From: Oscillospiraceae bacterium
Lineage (GTDB): Bacteria > Bacillota > Clostridia > Oscillospirales > Oscillospiraceae
Direction: 5' to 3'
Assembly (NCBI GenBank): GCA_020025715.1
Contig: JAHHRQ010000009.1
Span: forward strand, 1 to 43,688
DNA: 43,688 bases
Shown here: positions 30,713 to 39,489 of the stretch, one piece after another
Layout: the number at the start of each line of letters is the position of its first letter
Position numbering within the stretch: the stretch's first letter is position 1
Program-made: the position numbers and the translations under genes
Notes under the pieces: generated by a model
Seen by the model: the letters and a program-made list of their open reading frames with translations, nothing else
The model's database searches: none
What the model was told of the DNA's origin: nothing

Positions 30713-32845
30713 ATGAAAATTAAAATCAGAAATATTATATGTATGCTTTTGGCATTTGTAATGCTGCTTTCTCTGGCAGCCTGCGGAGGCGGAGAGAAAG
30801 AAAAAGAAAATCTCCCGCCGCAGGAGCAGCTTCCGCAGGCGGAAGAAAAAGAGCTTTCGGCAGATAATACGGTAGAAATAAATTACGGCGCAGAGGCAGT
30901 AAAAAAGCCGGAGGGCGTAAAAACAATCCTGAATACGGCGTTTTTCAATAACAGCATGTATCTTCTGGGCCTTGACGGCAACGGAAACACCCTCTTTTTC
31001 TCCACTCCTTTAGACGAAATTCAGTGGACAGAGCATAAAATTGCAATAGAGGCCGTATCCCCTGACAGCTATATGGAAATTAACGGCATGATGGTGGATG
31101 AAAGCTCCGTTTACATCTCCGGCATGAGCTGGGATGAGAACGGAAACGAGCTGAATGTTCTGCGGGTGTACGACAGGGAAAGCGGAGAGCAGACTGAGGA
31201 ATTTAATCTTGAAGACATGGGCTACATGTTCCGCCCTCAGTGGCTTAAAACCGTAAACGGACTTATCTGTGTATCCGACGGCATGGCAGTGCTTATAAAA
31301 GAGGACGGCACGGTTGAAACTCTTACAGATGAGAGCACATACTTTGCAGCACAGGTTCAGGACAAAGTAATTCTCTGCATTGCACAGGGCGAAGAAAAAA
31401 ACCTTGTGGAGCTGGACGGTGAAACAGGAGAGCTTAAAAAGCTCTGCGCCGTAAACGGCAGGTTTAAACCTTACATGGACTGCGGTTCATACATAAGTGA
31501 AGGCCCTGTTATTATGGCCGACAGCGACAGCGTGCAGGAAATTAACCCCGAAACCGGAGAAACAGCGGACATGCTCTACTGGAACGACATCGGAGTTGCC
31601 GCAAGTTCCGGAATACAGAGTATGTATGTGACGGCGGATAAGGAAATTTATCTTCCTGTCAGTGATGTGTTTTCCGACAAAACGGAGATTTATAAAATCT
31701 GCCATCAGGACGGCGGCACAAGAAAAACTCTGGTAGTTTCCTCCGGTGCAGGTGTCGGGGGAGTATATACAAACGATGCCATTGCAAAGTTTAACCGTGA
31801 AAACGGCGAATATGTAGTAAGACAGCTGGTCTACAATCAGGAGGATGCAGATAAAATCCTCACCCAGATTATAGCAGGCGAGGGGCCGGATGTATTTTAT
31901 ATAGGAAGTACCACCGACAGAGAGAGCGCCTTTACAAGAGTAAATCCGGGTAAAAACCTCTTTGTTGACCTGATGCCCTATCTTGAATCCGACCCGGATA
32001 TTAAAAAGGAAGATTTCCTGCCGGGCGTTCTGGAAAGCATGACCGAGGACGGACATATTTATGCCATGCACCCTGCAATTCAGGCCATAAGCATTGCAGC
32101 ACCAAAGGAGTTTGCAGATGCCCTTGAAAACTGGGATATGGAAAAGCTTAAAGAGCTTTCCGAAAATCTTCCCGAGGGCTACACCCTCTTTAACAGAAAC
32201 AGAGAGGGCATGATGGAATATCTCTGCACCCTTGCAAGTGTACATTTTGTAAATAAGAGCGAGGGCACATGTTCCTTTGACGACCCGGATTTTGCCGCAT
32301 GGCTGGAAATTATAAAAAATGCAGAGCCTTATGACTGGGATAACAGCGCAGGCTATGCCCTTTTACCCTGCTATGCAGGCAACAATATCCCTAGAATGAG
32401 CAGGGAGGCATTCGGTGACTATGAATATGTAGGCTTCCCCAGCTCTGAGGGCGGCATAAACTACCTTTTAAGCTCTGTGGGCGGTTACTCCATTATGGCA
32501 GACAGCGAAAACAAGGAGGCTGCTTGGGAATACATTAAAATCCTGCTTTCCTATGAAATTCAGGACAGCCTCAGAGCCTTCGGCTATCCGGTAATGGCAA
32601 AAAACTTTGAGGAGAGCATGAAAACAGAGCAAGACCCGGAATACGGAATAGACGGTAAACAGGAGGATGCGGAAAAGCTTAAAGCCATTATTGCAGACTC
32701 TGCCGGCATGTGCGAAATGAATGCTGTCAGCGATATTATAATGGAAGAGGCGGAGAAGTATTTTGCAGATCAGAAGCCTCTGGACGAGACAGTTCAGATG
32801 ATACAGAGCAGAGCGGGCATTTATCTTGCGGAGCATATGCAGTAA
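30713..32845 (+). CDS. Extracellular solute-binding lipoprotein (family 1) with N-terminal propeller-like domain
   Basis: A 710-aa exported lipoprotein with lipobox LAAC (Cys24). Residues of about 55-345 contain repeated beta-rich blocks (NSMYLLGLDGNGNTLFFSTPL, VYISGMSWDENGNELNVLRVYD, NLVELDGETGELKKL), suggesting a propeller-like domain. From about 345 onward it resembles ABC sugar-binding proteins: NDAIAKFNRENGEYVVR, ILTQIIAGEGPDVFYIGS, and a C-terminal KEAAWEYIKILLS. No ABC permease or ATPase is adjacent, so its transporter partner must be elsewhere or its role may be sensing. The 210 bp before it, beyond the divergent hrcA promoter, are AT-rich with repeated atacaaaa motifs and no convincing promoter. 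The propeller reading is inference. Confidence 0.85.
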   Translation: MKIKIRNIICMLLAFVMLLSLAACGGGEKEKENLPPQEQLPQAEEKELSADNTVEINYGAEAVKKPEGVKTILNTAFFNNSMYLLGLDGNGNTLFFSTPLDEIQWTEHKIAIEAVSPDSYMEINGMMVDESSVYISGMSWDENGNELNVLRVYDRESGEQTEEFNLEDMGYMFRPQWLKTVNGLICVSDGMAVLIKEDGTVETLTDESTYFAAQVQDKVILCIAQGEEKNLVELDGETGELKKLCAVNGRFKPYMDCGSYISEGPVIMADSDSVQEINPETGETADMLYWNDIGVAASSGIQSMYVTADKEIYLPVSDVFSDKTEIYKICHQDGGTRKTLVVSSGAGVGGVYTNDAIAKFNRENGEYVVRQLVYNQEDADKILTQIIAGEGPDVFYIGSTTDRESAFTRVNPGKNLFVDLMPYLESDPDIKKEDFLPGVLESMTEDGHIYAMHPAIQAISIAAPKEFADALENWDMEKLKELSENLPEGYTLFNRNREGMMEYLCTLASVHFVNKSEGTCSFDDPDFAAWLEIIKNAEPYDWDNSAGYALLPCYAGNNIPRMSREAFGDYEYVGFPSSEGGINYLLSSVGGYSIMADSENKEAAWEYIKILLSYEIQDSLRAFGYPVMAKNFEESMKTEQDPEYGIDGKQEDAEKLKAIIADSAGMCEMNAVSDIIMEEAEKYFADQKPLDETVQMIQSRAGIYLAEHMQ

Positions 32846-32849
32846 ATAA

Positions 32850-32884
32850 AAAAGACGGTTCGGAACACCGAACCGTCTTTTTTT
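32850..32884. terminator. Bidirectional terminator after the solute-binding protein gene
   Basis: Stem aaaagacggttcgg / ccgaaccgtctttt with a 4-nt loop and T7. Confidence 0.9.
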
Positions 32885-33635
32885 ACTGGTATTTTTTACC
32901 CACAATGTACAGTGGAATAAACAGCCCGCCCAGGCAGAGAATGAGAAAAATATAAAGCTCATATGAGAAAAAGAATTCAAAATCAAAGACATTTGCAAGA
33001 AAACATAATCCGGGATAAATTCCCGCCATAAGGCAGGCCCAGATTTTTCCGGCATTTAGAATATGAGGCCAGTTTGAATTATTAAAATAAAGACCGGGCA
33101 CGTTCATACGCAGAATTCCGTCAGCCATTCCCTGAACTTTGTTTTCATCGTAAAATTTCGGCAGTCTGCTTACTGCAAACAAGCAGAAGTATGAGCCGAA
33201 AATCACGCCGAACATAAGAGCGAGCAGCACCGTTGAGGAGATTGAGCCGTAATAATAATCAAGGGTAAAGAATATCCCGCCGATTATAAGGGAAAGGGGA
33301 TATATTATAATGAACGGCCCTTTATCCTTATACACCCGCTGGGGCTTTTTATCGGAAAGGGAAATGGCGGTTTTTACTAAGTCATCCACCTGCTGAGCAT
33401 CTATTGGGTTTTCAGCTGCCTTCCCGCAGGTTAAAAGTTCTGTTGCGCTTATTTCAAATAATTCGGACAGGGGAATTAAAAGGGCAGTGTCAGGAATACT
33501 TACGCCGGTTTCCCACTTGCTTACGGCTTTATCGGAAATATACAGCTTCTGAGCTAAATCTTTCTGAGTCCAGCCCCTGCTCTTTCGCAGCTTCGAGATA
33601 TATGCTCCGAATTCTTTTCTGTCAATTTCATACAT
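32883..33635 (-). CDS. XRE family regulator with C-terminal membrane helices
   Basis: A 250-aa protein. The N-terminus is a Cro/C1-type helix-turn-helix (GAYISKLRKSRGWTQKDLAQKLYISDKAVSKWETG). After a linker there are about four hydrophobic segments (from residue 104 to the end). Such membrane-tethered XRE proteins are common in Clostridia and may sense envelope signals; the target is unknown. The ATG at 33635 follows GAGG with 8 nt spacing; a GTG at 33644 overlaps that site and is rejected. It has its own promoter. Confidence 0.85.
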   Translation of the reverse strand: MYEIDRKEFGAYISKLRKSRGWTQKDLAQKLYISDKAVSKWETGVSIPDTALLIPLSELFEISATELLTCGKAAENPIDAQQVDDLVKTAISLSDKKPQRVYKDKGPFIIIYPLSLIIGGIFFTLDYYYGSISSTVLLALMFGVIFGSYFCLFAVSRLPKFYDENKVQGMADGILRMNVPGLYFNNSNWPHILNAGKIWACLMAGIYPGLCFLANVFDFEFFFSYELYIFLILCLGGLFIPLYIVGKKYQ

Positions 33636-33653
33636 GGCGTTCACCTCGGGAAA

Positions 33654-33682
33654 AGTTTACGACAAGAGGGCATTTTATGCAA
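33654..33682 (-). promoter_or_regulatory. Promoter of the XRE gene
   Basis: Minus strand TTGCAT (33677-33682), 17-bp spacer, TAAACT (33654-33659). Confidence 0.6.
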
Positions 33683-33726
33683 CCGAATGTCAGTAGAATT
33701 GTACTTTCTCGGAATAAAAGTTAAGA

Positions 33727-33754
33727 GGCGATAGGGAATAAAGCCCATATCGCC
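33727..33754 (-). terminator. Hairpin after the MFS gene
   Basis: Stem ggcgata-ggg / ccc-tatcgcc; the following minus-strand sequence (TCTTAACTTTTATT) is only moderately T-rich, so this is a weak terminator. Confidence 0.6.
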
Positions 33755-33777
33755 CCTTATTTGGAGATGATTATTTT

Positions 33778-35127
33778 TTAGTCGTCCATATCCTCAAAGG
33801 CTGCAAGACCGCGCTTGCCCTCAACCTTTGCGTCTCCGTGCTTAACAAAGAGCATGGTGATAAAGCTCATTGCCACGAAGAATGCGGCATAGGGGAACAG
33901 AACCTTGTATCCCACATGGCGCATAAGAGTACCGGCAACAACAGGGGTAACAACCTGAGCTGCCATAGATGCGGTGTAGTAGTAACCGGTGAATTTGCCC
34001 ACATCGGAGCCTTTGCACATTTCAACTACCATAGGCAGGGAGTTTACGTTGATAGCTGCCCATGCAAGGCCTACCAGAGCGAATACGATAAACATAACAA
34101 TGTTGATGGTATTGTAAAGGGTGGTGAGCACAAAACCGGCACCGAAGCATACTGCAAGCAGAATTACGCCGAACAGAATGGTCTTTTTTCTGCCGATTTT
34201 GGAAGCGATTGCACCGATGGGAATGTAGGAAACGATTGCACCTGCGGTTGCAACCATAAGGCAGGTGGAAGCGCCGCCCAGACTCTGACCCATAACCTTG
34301 CTTACATAGGTGGTAAACCATGTGGTAACGCCGTTGTAGCCGAAGAACCACAGGGCGATGGATGCGAGCAGGAAGATAAGAGAGCGTTTAACCTCTTTGG
34401 GGAGAACTTCGTTGCCGGTACCTGTTCCGTCATCCTTTGCAAGGTCCCATTCGGGGTGCTTCTCTTCAAGGGCTTTGTTTTCGGCTGCAAGCTTAGGCTC
34501 CTTTATAGTGAGGAACAGTATGCCGATAGAAACAAACATTATGGATGCAACTATAACGAAAAGGGGCTGGTAGTTTACATGCTCCAGACCCTGAACCTTG
34601 GCGTTGGGGTACATGACTGCGGCAACCATAAGGTACAGCAGACCGCCGACGGCACCCATAAGGTTAATGATTGCATTACCCTTGGAGCGGAGAGGCTTGG
34701 GAGTAAGGTCGGGCATGAGCGCAACGGCAGGGGAGCGGTAGGTTCCCATAGCCAGAAGCAGGAGGCCCAGAACAATAACAAAGGATACCAGTTTAAAGGT
34801 TGCAGGCTCTGCGGCAAAGCTGTTATCCAGTATAGGCAGAATATTTACAAGAATAATGGCGCAGCCTGTACCGAAGAGGATAAAAGGCATACGCTTACCG
34901 ATTTTTGTATTGGTTCTGTCAGAGATACTTCCGAAAACGGGCAGAAGGAAAAGGGCGAGAATATTATCAGCTGCCATAATGGCGCCGGAGAATGTCTCGT
35001 TGAGGTGGAAAGTGTTGGTGAGAATGAGTGGGACAATATTATCGTACATCTGCCAGAAAGCGCAGATGGATAAAAAAGCAAGACCCACAAGAATTGTGCG
35101 TTTGTTGTTTAGCTTGAGCTCGTTCAT
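33778..35127 (-). CDS. MFS transporter, sugar:cation symporter-like (SLC45-type)
   Basis: A 449-aa, twelve-helix major facilitator protein. The first half has WQMYDNIVPLILT and a cytoplasmic loop FGSISDRTNTKIGKRMPFILFG, the GKRMPF form being typical of sucrose/maltose-type (SLC45/GPH-like) carriers. A large central loop (about 215-255) is hydrophilic. The second half has IGAIASKIGRKKTILFG and AINVNSLPMVVEMCKG. A sugar is the probable cargo but is not proven. A promoter with TTGTAT and TAAAAT lies upstream; the gene is monocistronic. Confidence 0.87.
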   Translation of the reverse strand: MNELKLNNKRTILVGLAFLSICAFWQMYDNIVPLILTNTFHLNETFSGAIMAADNILALFLLPVFGSISDRTNTKIGKRMPFILFGTGCAIILVNILPILDNSFAAEPATFKLVSFVIVLGLLLLAMGTYRSPAVALMPDLTPKPLRSKGNAIINLMGAVGGLLYLMVAAVMYPNAKVQGLEHVNYQPLFVIVASIMFVSIGILFLTIKEPKLAAENKALEEKHPEWDLAKDDGTGTGNEVLPKEVKRSLIFLLASIALWFFGYNGVTTWFTTYVSKVMGQSLGGASTCLMVATAGAIVSYIPIGAIASKIGRKKTILFGVILLAVCFGAGFVLTTLYNTINIVMFIVFALVGLAWAAINVNSLPMVVEMCKGSDVGKFTGYYYTASMAAQVVTPVVAGTLMRHVGYKVLFPYAAFFVAMSFITMLFVKHGDAKVEGKRGLAAFEDMDD

Positions 35128-35159
35128 TCATTTGTCTCCATTTCTGTGATAATAAGATG

Positions 35160-35188
35160 ATTTTACAATATATTCATAAAATATACAA
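35160..35188 (-). promoter_or_regulatory. Promoter of the MFS gene
   Basis: Minus strand TTGTAT (35183-35188), 17-bp spacer, TAAAAT (35160-35165). Confidence 0.6.
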
Positions 35189-35208
35189 GTACCATATATA
35201 ACTAAAAA

Positions 35209-35238
35209 TTGACTTGAAGATGTAAGAAGTGGTAAAAT
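35209..35238 (+). promoter_or_regulatory. Promoter of the glycerophosphodiesterase gene
   Basis: -35 TTGACT (35209-35214), 18-bp spacer, -10 TAAAAT (35233-35238). A hairpin gcggag / ctccgc (35276-35298) lies in the leader just before the ribosome binding site. Confidence 0.65.
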
Positions 35239-35315
35239 ATAAAAAAAGGAATATAGTTAAATATATGACTATTTCGCGGAGAGCGAATGTGCTCCGCTGT
35301 AACGGAGGTAATAAA

Positions 35316-36134
35316 ATGGAAAAGAAAACAAGAAATGCCCTGATTATAGGGGCTGCCGCGGCGGCTCTGCCCTTACTGGCGATTGCGCCCGCACGTTCAT
35401 CAAGACGGCAGAAAGCACCCTTTGTGGGCCGCAATTTCGCCCACAGAGGCCTTCATTCAAGAGATAAATCCGTGCCTGAAAACTCTCTGGAGGCTTTCCG
35501 CCTCGCAGCTGAAAACGGCTACGGTATAGAGCTGGATGTTCAGCTCAGTAAAGACGGTCAGGTTGTGGTTTTCCATGATGATACACTGGAAAGAGTCTGC
35601 GGAGTCAATGCAAGAGTTGACGAAAAGACTCTCGCTGAGCTGAGAGAACTTAGTCTCTGCGGCTCTGAATACACAATTCCTCTGTTCACAGAGGTTCTGG
35701 ACGTTATAAGAGGCAGAGGCCCGCTGATAGTTGAGCTTAAAACCGGCAAGCGCAACCGTGAGCTGTGCGAAAAGACCTACGCTATCCTTGAAAACTACAA
35801 AGGCGATGTATGTATTGAGAGCTTTAACCCCTTTATCGTTGCATGGTTCAGAATTCATGCAAGAGATATGCTGAGAGGTCAGCTTGCAGCTCCTGAGGAA
35901 GAATACACCATGCTGCCTAAAATTCAGCGCTTTATCCTCAGCAGAACCCTGCTTAACTTCATTGCAAAGCCCCACTTTATCGCCTACAAAATAGGCAGAC
36001 GCCCTCTGTCGGTCCGCATGTCTGAGCACATGGGAGCTATAAAAGTGGGCTGGACTTCCCACGAACCCAGAAACGAAAAAGGCAGAGATGCTGTTATATT
36101 CGAGTTCTATAAGCCCAGACTTAAGTTTAAATAA
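35316..36134 (+). CDS. Glycerophosphodiester phosphodiesterase family protein
   Basis: A 272-aa GDPD-type TIM-barrel enzyme that hydrolyses glycerophosphodiesters to glycerol-3-phosphate and an alcohol. The catalytic elements are present: FAHRGLH, NGYGIELDVQ, VVFHDDTLERV and LIVELKTG. A hydrophobic N-terminal segment (about 8-27) suggests membrane anchoring. The ATG at 35316 is preceded by CGGAGGT; the open frame extends 29 codons upstream through the leader hairpin and is rejected. A small membrane protein gene follows after 14 nt. Confidence 0.9.
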   Translation: MEKKTRNALIIGAAAAALPLLAIAPARSSRRQKAPFVGRNFAHRGLHSRDKSVPENSLEAFRLAAENGYGIELDVQLSKDGQVVVFHDDTLERVCGVNARVDEKTLAELRELSLCGSEYTIPLFTEVLDVIRGRGPLIVELKTGKRNRELCEKTYAILENYKGDVCIESFNPFIVAWFRIHARDMLRGQLAAPEEEYTMLPKIQRFILSRTLLNFIAKPHFIAYKIGRRPLSVRMSEHMGAIKVGWTSHEPRNEKGRDAVIFEFYKPRLKFK

Positions 36135-36148
36135 GGAACAGTGCAGAA

Positions 36149-36352
36149 ATGAAGAAAACTAAATTAGCGTTTCTCGGCCTTATCCTTATAATTGCGGCTG
36201 TGGCCGTTAGCTACCTTGTGAGCGGCAACACTGTGAAGATTTTTGCAAATATCGCTCTTATAGCCGGTATTATCCTGGTGGTAAAAGGATTTACTCCCGG
36301 CGTTAAGGAAAACGACAAGGACACTGAGGAAGAGACGCAAACCGGAGAATAA
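36149..36352 (+). CDS. Small two-helix membrane protein downstream of GDPD
   Basis: A 67-aa protein: two hydrophobic helices (about 6-24 and 30-48) and an acidic tail. Closely spaced behind the GDPD gene and likely co-transcribed. Unrecognised. Confidence 0.7.
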   Translation: MKKTKLAFLGLILIIAAVAVSYLVSGNTVKIFANIALIAGIILVVKGFTPGVKENDKDTEEETQTGE

Positions 36353-36359
36353 GTCTGCG

Positions 36360-36388
36360 TATCCGAACCGTTTATAAGTGTTCGGATA
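36360..36388 (+). other. Perfect hairpin after the small membrane protein gene
   Basis: A 9-bp stem tatccgaac / gttcggata without a T-run, 20 nt ahead of the main terminator; function unknown. Confidence 0.5.
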
Positions 36389-36410
36389 ATATTAAACTGA
36401 ATACCAAATC

Positions 36411-36447
36411 GGCAGCCGCAAAGCAGAAGCTTGCGGCTGCTTTTTAT
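36411..36447 (+). terminator. Terminator of the GDPD unit
   Basis: Stem gcagccgcaa / ttgcggctgc followed by T5. Confidence 0.88.
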
Positions 36448-36557
36448 ATTTGAAAGACGCAGTTTTACACAGTTAACCGCTCTTTATTATATACATGAAA
36501 TTTGCGAAAAATGTGCAAAAATATGCTATGCAGACAGCTACCAATTTGAGGTATTAC

Positions 36558-36567
36558 ATGGTATACT
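36558..36567 (+). promoter_or_regulatory. Extended -10 promoter-like sequence before the hypothetical cluster
   Basis: TGGTATACT reads as an extended -10 (TGn followed by TATACT); no good -35 is seen. It lies 35 nt before the leader peptide start. Confidence 0.4.
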
Positions 36568-36601
36568 TTTCTGCACAAATTAAAATTTTACGGAGAATTT
36601 T

Positions 36602-36658
36602 ATGAAAAATCGCTTGCACGTTTGGCGTGGTTATTATAGGGGAGAAGTGGCTTTATGA
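36602..36658 (+). CDS. Leader peptide coupled to the 711-aa membrane protein gene
   Basis: An 18-codon frame (MKNRLHVWRGYYRGEVAL) starts at an ATG preceded by CGGAG with 7 nt spacing, and its TGA overlaps the ATG of the next gene (ATGA). This layout favours translational coupling. It may simply help translation of the next gene, or have a regulatory role. It is too short to judge by codon use. Confidence 0.4.
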   Translation: MKNRLHVWRGYYRGEVAL

Positions 36659-38790
36659 GTAGCAAAACTATTGATTTAGACAAAATTGCTAAAAGACTGA
36701 ACGAAAATTATCCGCAATGCCGCATTACCGAGACTGACGGCAGACTGGTAATCGAGCTGCCCATTAGCAAAATTGAGGTAAACGGTTTCCATGTTGCTGT
36801 TTCTGTTTTGGACGAAGCTTTTGACGAAGTGGATTGTGAGAATACCGATGAGCTTTACGAGGTGATTGAAGAATTCATTCTTGTGCTCCGGGAAGATGAG
36901 AAATACTGCAACCCCACTTTTACCCGTGCCAATAAAAATGCCGCAAAATATTTTCGAATGCTTTTGTATGCGGCTGCTGCGCTGCTGGCTGTAATGATTA
37001 TAGTATGCAGTGTATTTGATTTATCAATGGTTTATCTTCTGATAGGTGTTATTGTACCTTGGTTTGCAGTAATTCCCATGCGGTTTATATGCGGAAACAG
37101 CTTTAAACGTGACTGGGTGTGCCCTCACTGCGGCGCAAGCCTGCCGATAGAAGAAAAGAAAATTATCCCGTGTGCAAAGTTTGCCGCAAGCTGTCCCGAA
37201 TGTGGTAAATCACTGCTTGAAAAATCGCTGGTGGAACAGCTGAAAAAGGATATTTTCTCAGAAGAAAATGAAGATGCAGAAGAAGCATCGGATTATAAGC
37301 CTGAAATCCCGAAACGGGGCGGAAAGAAAGTCTGCACCGTTTTCGGCATTGTTCTGCTGATTTTTACTCTGGTTTTCAGTGTTCTTATGTTTGGGTATGT
37401 TGAGAGCAAAGAACCTGCTGTCACAGTATTAAATGCAATTACGCTTCTTGCAGCAGGAGCTATGGGCGCGGCTCTTATCTTTTGCCATGAGCCGGAATTT
37501 GAACGAGTAAGCAGCCCCAAAATTGTAGTTTGTGAGAGAAAATGGATACAGGGCTTAGGAATTGCTGTTTTAATTCCCGGCCTTTTGCTGCTGTTTGCAT
37601 CTTTTGTTGTCTCTACGGTTGCGCCGGTTTCAATCGGACAGGTTATCTTATTTTCCTTAGCAGGGCTGTTCCTTTTAGGCCTTGGTGCATGGATGTGTCT
37701 GGCACGGAGAAACCGCGTGGTTTACATCTGCTCTTCTGCTGTTATATATGTAAGCAGCTTCGGCAGAAAGCGGGAAATTGAGTGCGCTGAGATTTCAGAT
37801 GTAAAGCTTGACTCATCAGGTTCAATTAAATTCCAAAATAAGACAGGAAAAACGCTGTTTTCCATAGAAAACAATATGATTGGTGCGGACAGTGCTATTG
37901 ATTGGATAGACCGGCAAAAATTCCCCGTCAATGCCACCAAAAGGTTTGAAAAACAGGTGGAACAGATGGAAAACGAAAATGTTGTGTCATGGCACGAAGA
38001 GTATCGAACACCTCTGCATGAGCATCTTAAAGCCATTCGGGCGGGCCTTGTAATTGTGATGCTGCTGTTTGCAGCAGGCAGTATTGCGCCTTTGGTGCTG
38101 TATCTGCATGACAAATTGAAAATAGCCCAAGCAATCTATCTGACGAGCTTTTCTCCTCTGCCGCTGCTTTTGTATTACCTTGCTTTTGCACCTGTGCTGG
38201 CATCTGATTTTCCGGCATGTGCAACTGAAGAGTGGAAATCTATGCACATAAAATTCCCGGTTATAAGCTTTGCTTTTATTTCACTGTTTTCCGGGGCTAA
38301 GATTTTCTATTTCTGGGAAAAAAATATTTTGCAGGTTGCAGATTCCGGCCGTTTTATGCTCTTTATGGGAGTGATTGCGGCGGTGCTGATTGCACTGTTT
38401 TATATTCGTACACCGAAACGTCTGCGTAAATTGGACGCCTTTGTAATGATTATATTAAGCCTTTTTATGCTTGCTTTGGTGATTACTTACGGCGTGAATC
38501 TGGCAATTTCCGGACCTGCGGAGCATTATACTGCGGTTGTAGTTGAGCGGACGGAACCCTCAGCCGATGACGAAAATGCAGATCGAACACTGACTGTTTT
38601 ACTAAATGACGGAACTGAAACCACCCTGAACGTAACTGAGAGCGTGTACAATCTGGAAAAGTCAGGAGTTGAATTTGTGGTTTGCCAAAAGGAAAATTTC
38701 CTTGGGATACGCACGGTTCGCCTCCATCTGCCGGAGGGGACGGACGTTTCCCGGCTTTTAAATCCAAACCAAAACGGAGAAACACAATAA
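36655..38790 (+). CDS. Large membrane protein with zinc ribbon and PH-like module, unrecognised
   Basis: 711 aa, first of five co-directional unknown genes. Residues 1-95 are a soluble, acidic alpha/beta domain. Two helices (103-143) precede a zinc ribbon with CPHC (156-159) and CPEC (180-183). Helix pairs follow at about 228-277 and 298-349. Residues 352-420 form a beta-rich block (RVVYICSSAVIYVSSFGRKREI) ending in a helix, which looks like a bacterial PH domain. Five more helices span 461-618, and an acidic beta-rich domain (623-700) closes the protein. The start has GGGGAG upstream and overlaps the leader peptide stop. I do not recognise the family as a whole. Confidence 0.8.
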   Translation: MSSKTIDLDKIAKRLNENYPQCRITETDGRLVIELPISKIEVNGFHVAVSVLDEAFDEVDCENTDELYEVIEEFILVLREDEKYCNPTFTRANKNAAKYFRMLLYAAAALLAVMIIVCSVFDLSMVYLLIGVIVPWFAVIPMRFICGNSFKRDWVCPHCGASLPIEEKKIIPCAKFAASCPECGKSLLEKSLVEQLKKDIFSEENEDAEEASDYKPEIPKRGGKKVCTVFGIVLLIFTLVFSVLMFGYVESKEPAVTVLNAITLLAAGAMGAALIFCHEPEFERVSSPKIVVCERKWIQGLGIAVLIPGLLLLFASFVVSTVAPVSIGQVILFSLAGLFLLGLGAWMCLARRNRVVYICSSAVIYVSSFGRKREIECAEISDVKLDSSGSIKFQNKTGKTLFSIENNMIGADSAIDWIDRQKFPVNATKRFEKQVEQMENENVVSWHEEYRTPLHEHLKAIRAGLVIVMLLFAAGSIAPLVLYLHDKLKIAQAIYLTSFSPLPLLLYYLAFAPVLASDFPACATEEWKSMHIKFPVISFAFISLFSGAKIFYFWEKNILQVADSGRFMLFMGVIAAVLIALFYIRTPKRLRKLDAFVMIILSLFMLALVITYGVNLAISGPAEHYTAVVVERTEPSADDENADRTLTVLLNDGTETTLNVTESVYNLEKSGVEFVVCQKENFLGIRTVRLHLPEGTDVSRLLNPNQNGETQ

Positions 38791-38805
38791 GGAGATCTGA
38801 GTGAA

Positions 38806-38988
38806 ATGAAAAGAGAGTGGAGCCGGATCATATTTATCATTACGTTTATGATTATGGGTATTCTGATAGGCCGGGTTATGGTGTCTGCTCAGATAGCACA
38901 GTTAAATGACCCGGAGATTATCCGCCTTTTTACGGAGAAGGGTATGGAGGTGCCTGAACCTTTAAGCTTTGCTCCGTGCATATGCTGA
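38806..38988 (+). CDS. Small membrane protein of the hypothetical cluster
   Basis: 60 aa with one N-terminal helix (about 8-28) and a short tail ending in PCIC. AAGGAG precedes the ATG by 11 nt; it follows the 711-aa gene after 15 nt. Unrecognised. Confidence 0.65.
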   Translation: MKREWSRIIFIITFMIMGILIGRVMVSAQIAQLNDPEIIRLFTEKGMEVPEPLSFAPCIC

Positions 38989-39038
38989 TATACAAGCTTT
39001 GTGCAGCCTGCACGAGATGAAATTGAGGAGGACTTATC

Positions 39039-39425
39039 ATGTTTGGCTTTAAGAAAAAAGAGAAAAAACCGCTGCTGATCAAAACAAAAGATGTTTTTCA
39101 GATAATAAAATCTGATTACGACAATGACTCAGCCTTTACCCTTGCTGAATTTATCTGTGATAATCAGCATTATCTTATAGGCTCCTGTGTTCATCCGCCT
39201 GAGGCGGAGGAGAGAAAGGAAAATATAATATTTATTTTTCAGGATAATGTATACAGAACCTTTGAGGAATTTGAAAAAATGTCATATATCGGTTTCACCA
39301 AAGTATCTGAGCTGGAACAGCCTGTGGAAATAGTCAGAGCGGGTATTGTGGGAAATGACACTTTGCTGAAAACGCCATGGGGTGATAAAAGACTGGCTGA
39401 CAGAGCGGTAAATAAAGACAGCTGA
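39039..39425 (+). CDS. Soluble protein of the hypothetical cluster
   Basis: 128 aa, no membrane helix or signal peptide. The start FGFKKKEKK is basic; the rest alternates strands and helices (HYLIGSCVHPP, NIIFIFQDNVYRTFEEFEKM) and ends with TPWGDKRLADRAV. A strong GAGGAGG precedes the ATG. Predicted cytoplasmic; unrecognised. Confidence 0.7.
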   Translation: MFGFKKKEKKPLLIKTKDVFQIIKSDYDNDSAFTLAEFICDNQHYLIGSCVHPPEAEERKENIIFIFQDNVYRTFEEFEKMSYIGFTKVSELEQPVEIVRAGIVGNDTLLKTPWGDKRLADRAVNKDS

Positions 39426-39489
39426 CCTTGACGGTACAAAAAAGTATGCAGCTTACAAAGAAACAGAAAATGAAAAGGGCGAGTTGCAC

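Noticed and set aside
33838..35073. Plus-strand open frame of 411 aa antisense to the MFS gene
   Set aside because: Its Cys/His/Asn-rich composition is typical of antisense translation; the MFS protein on the other strand is clear.
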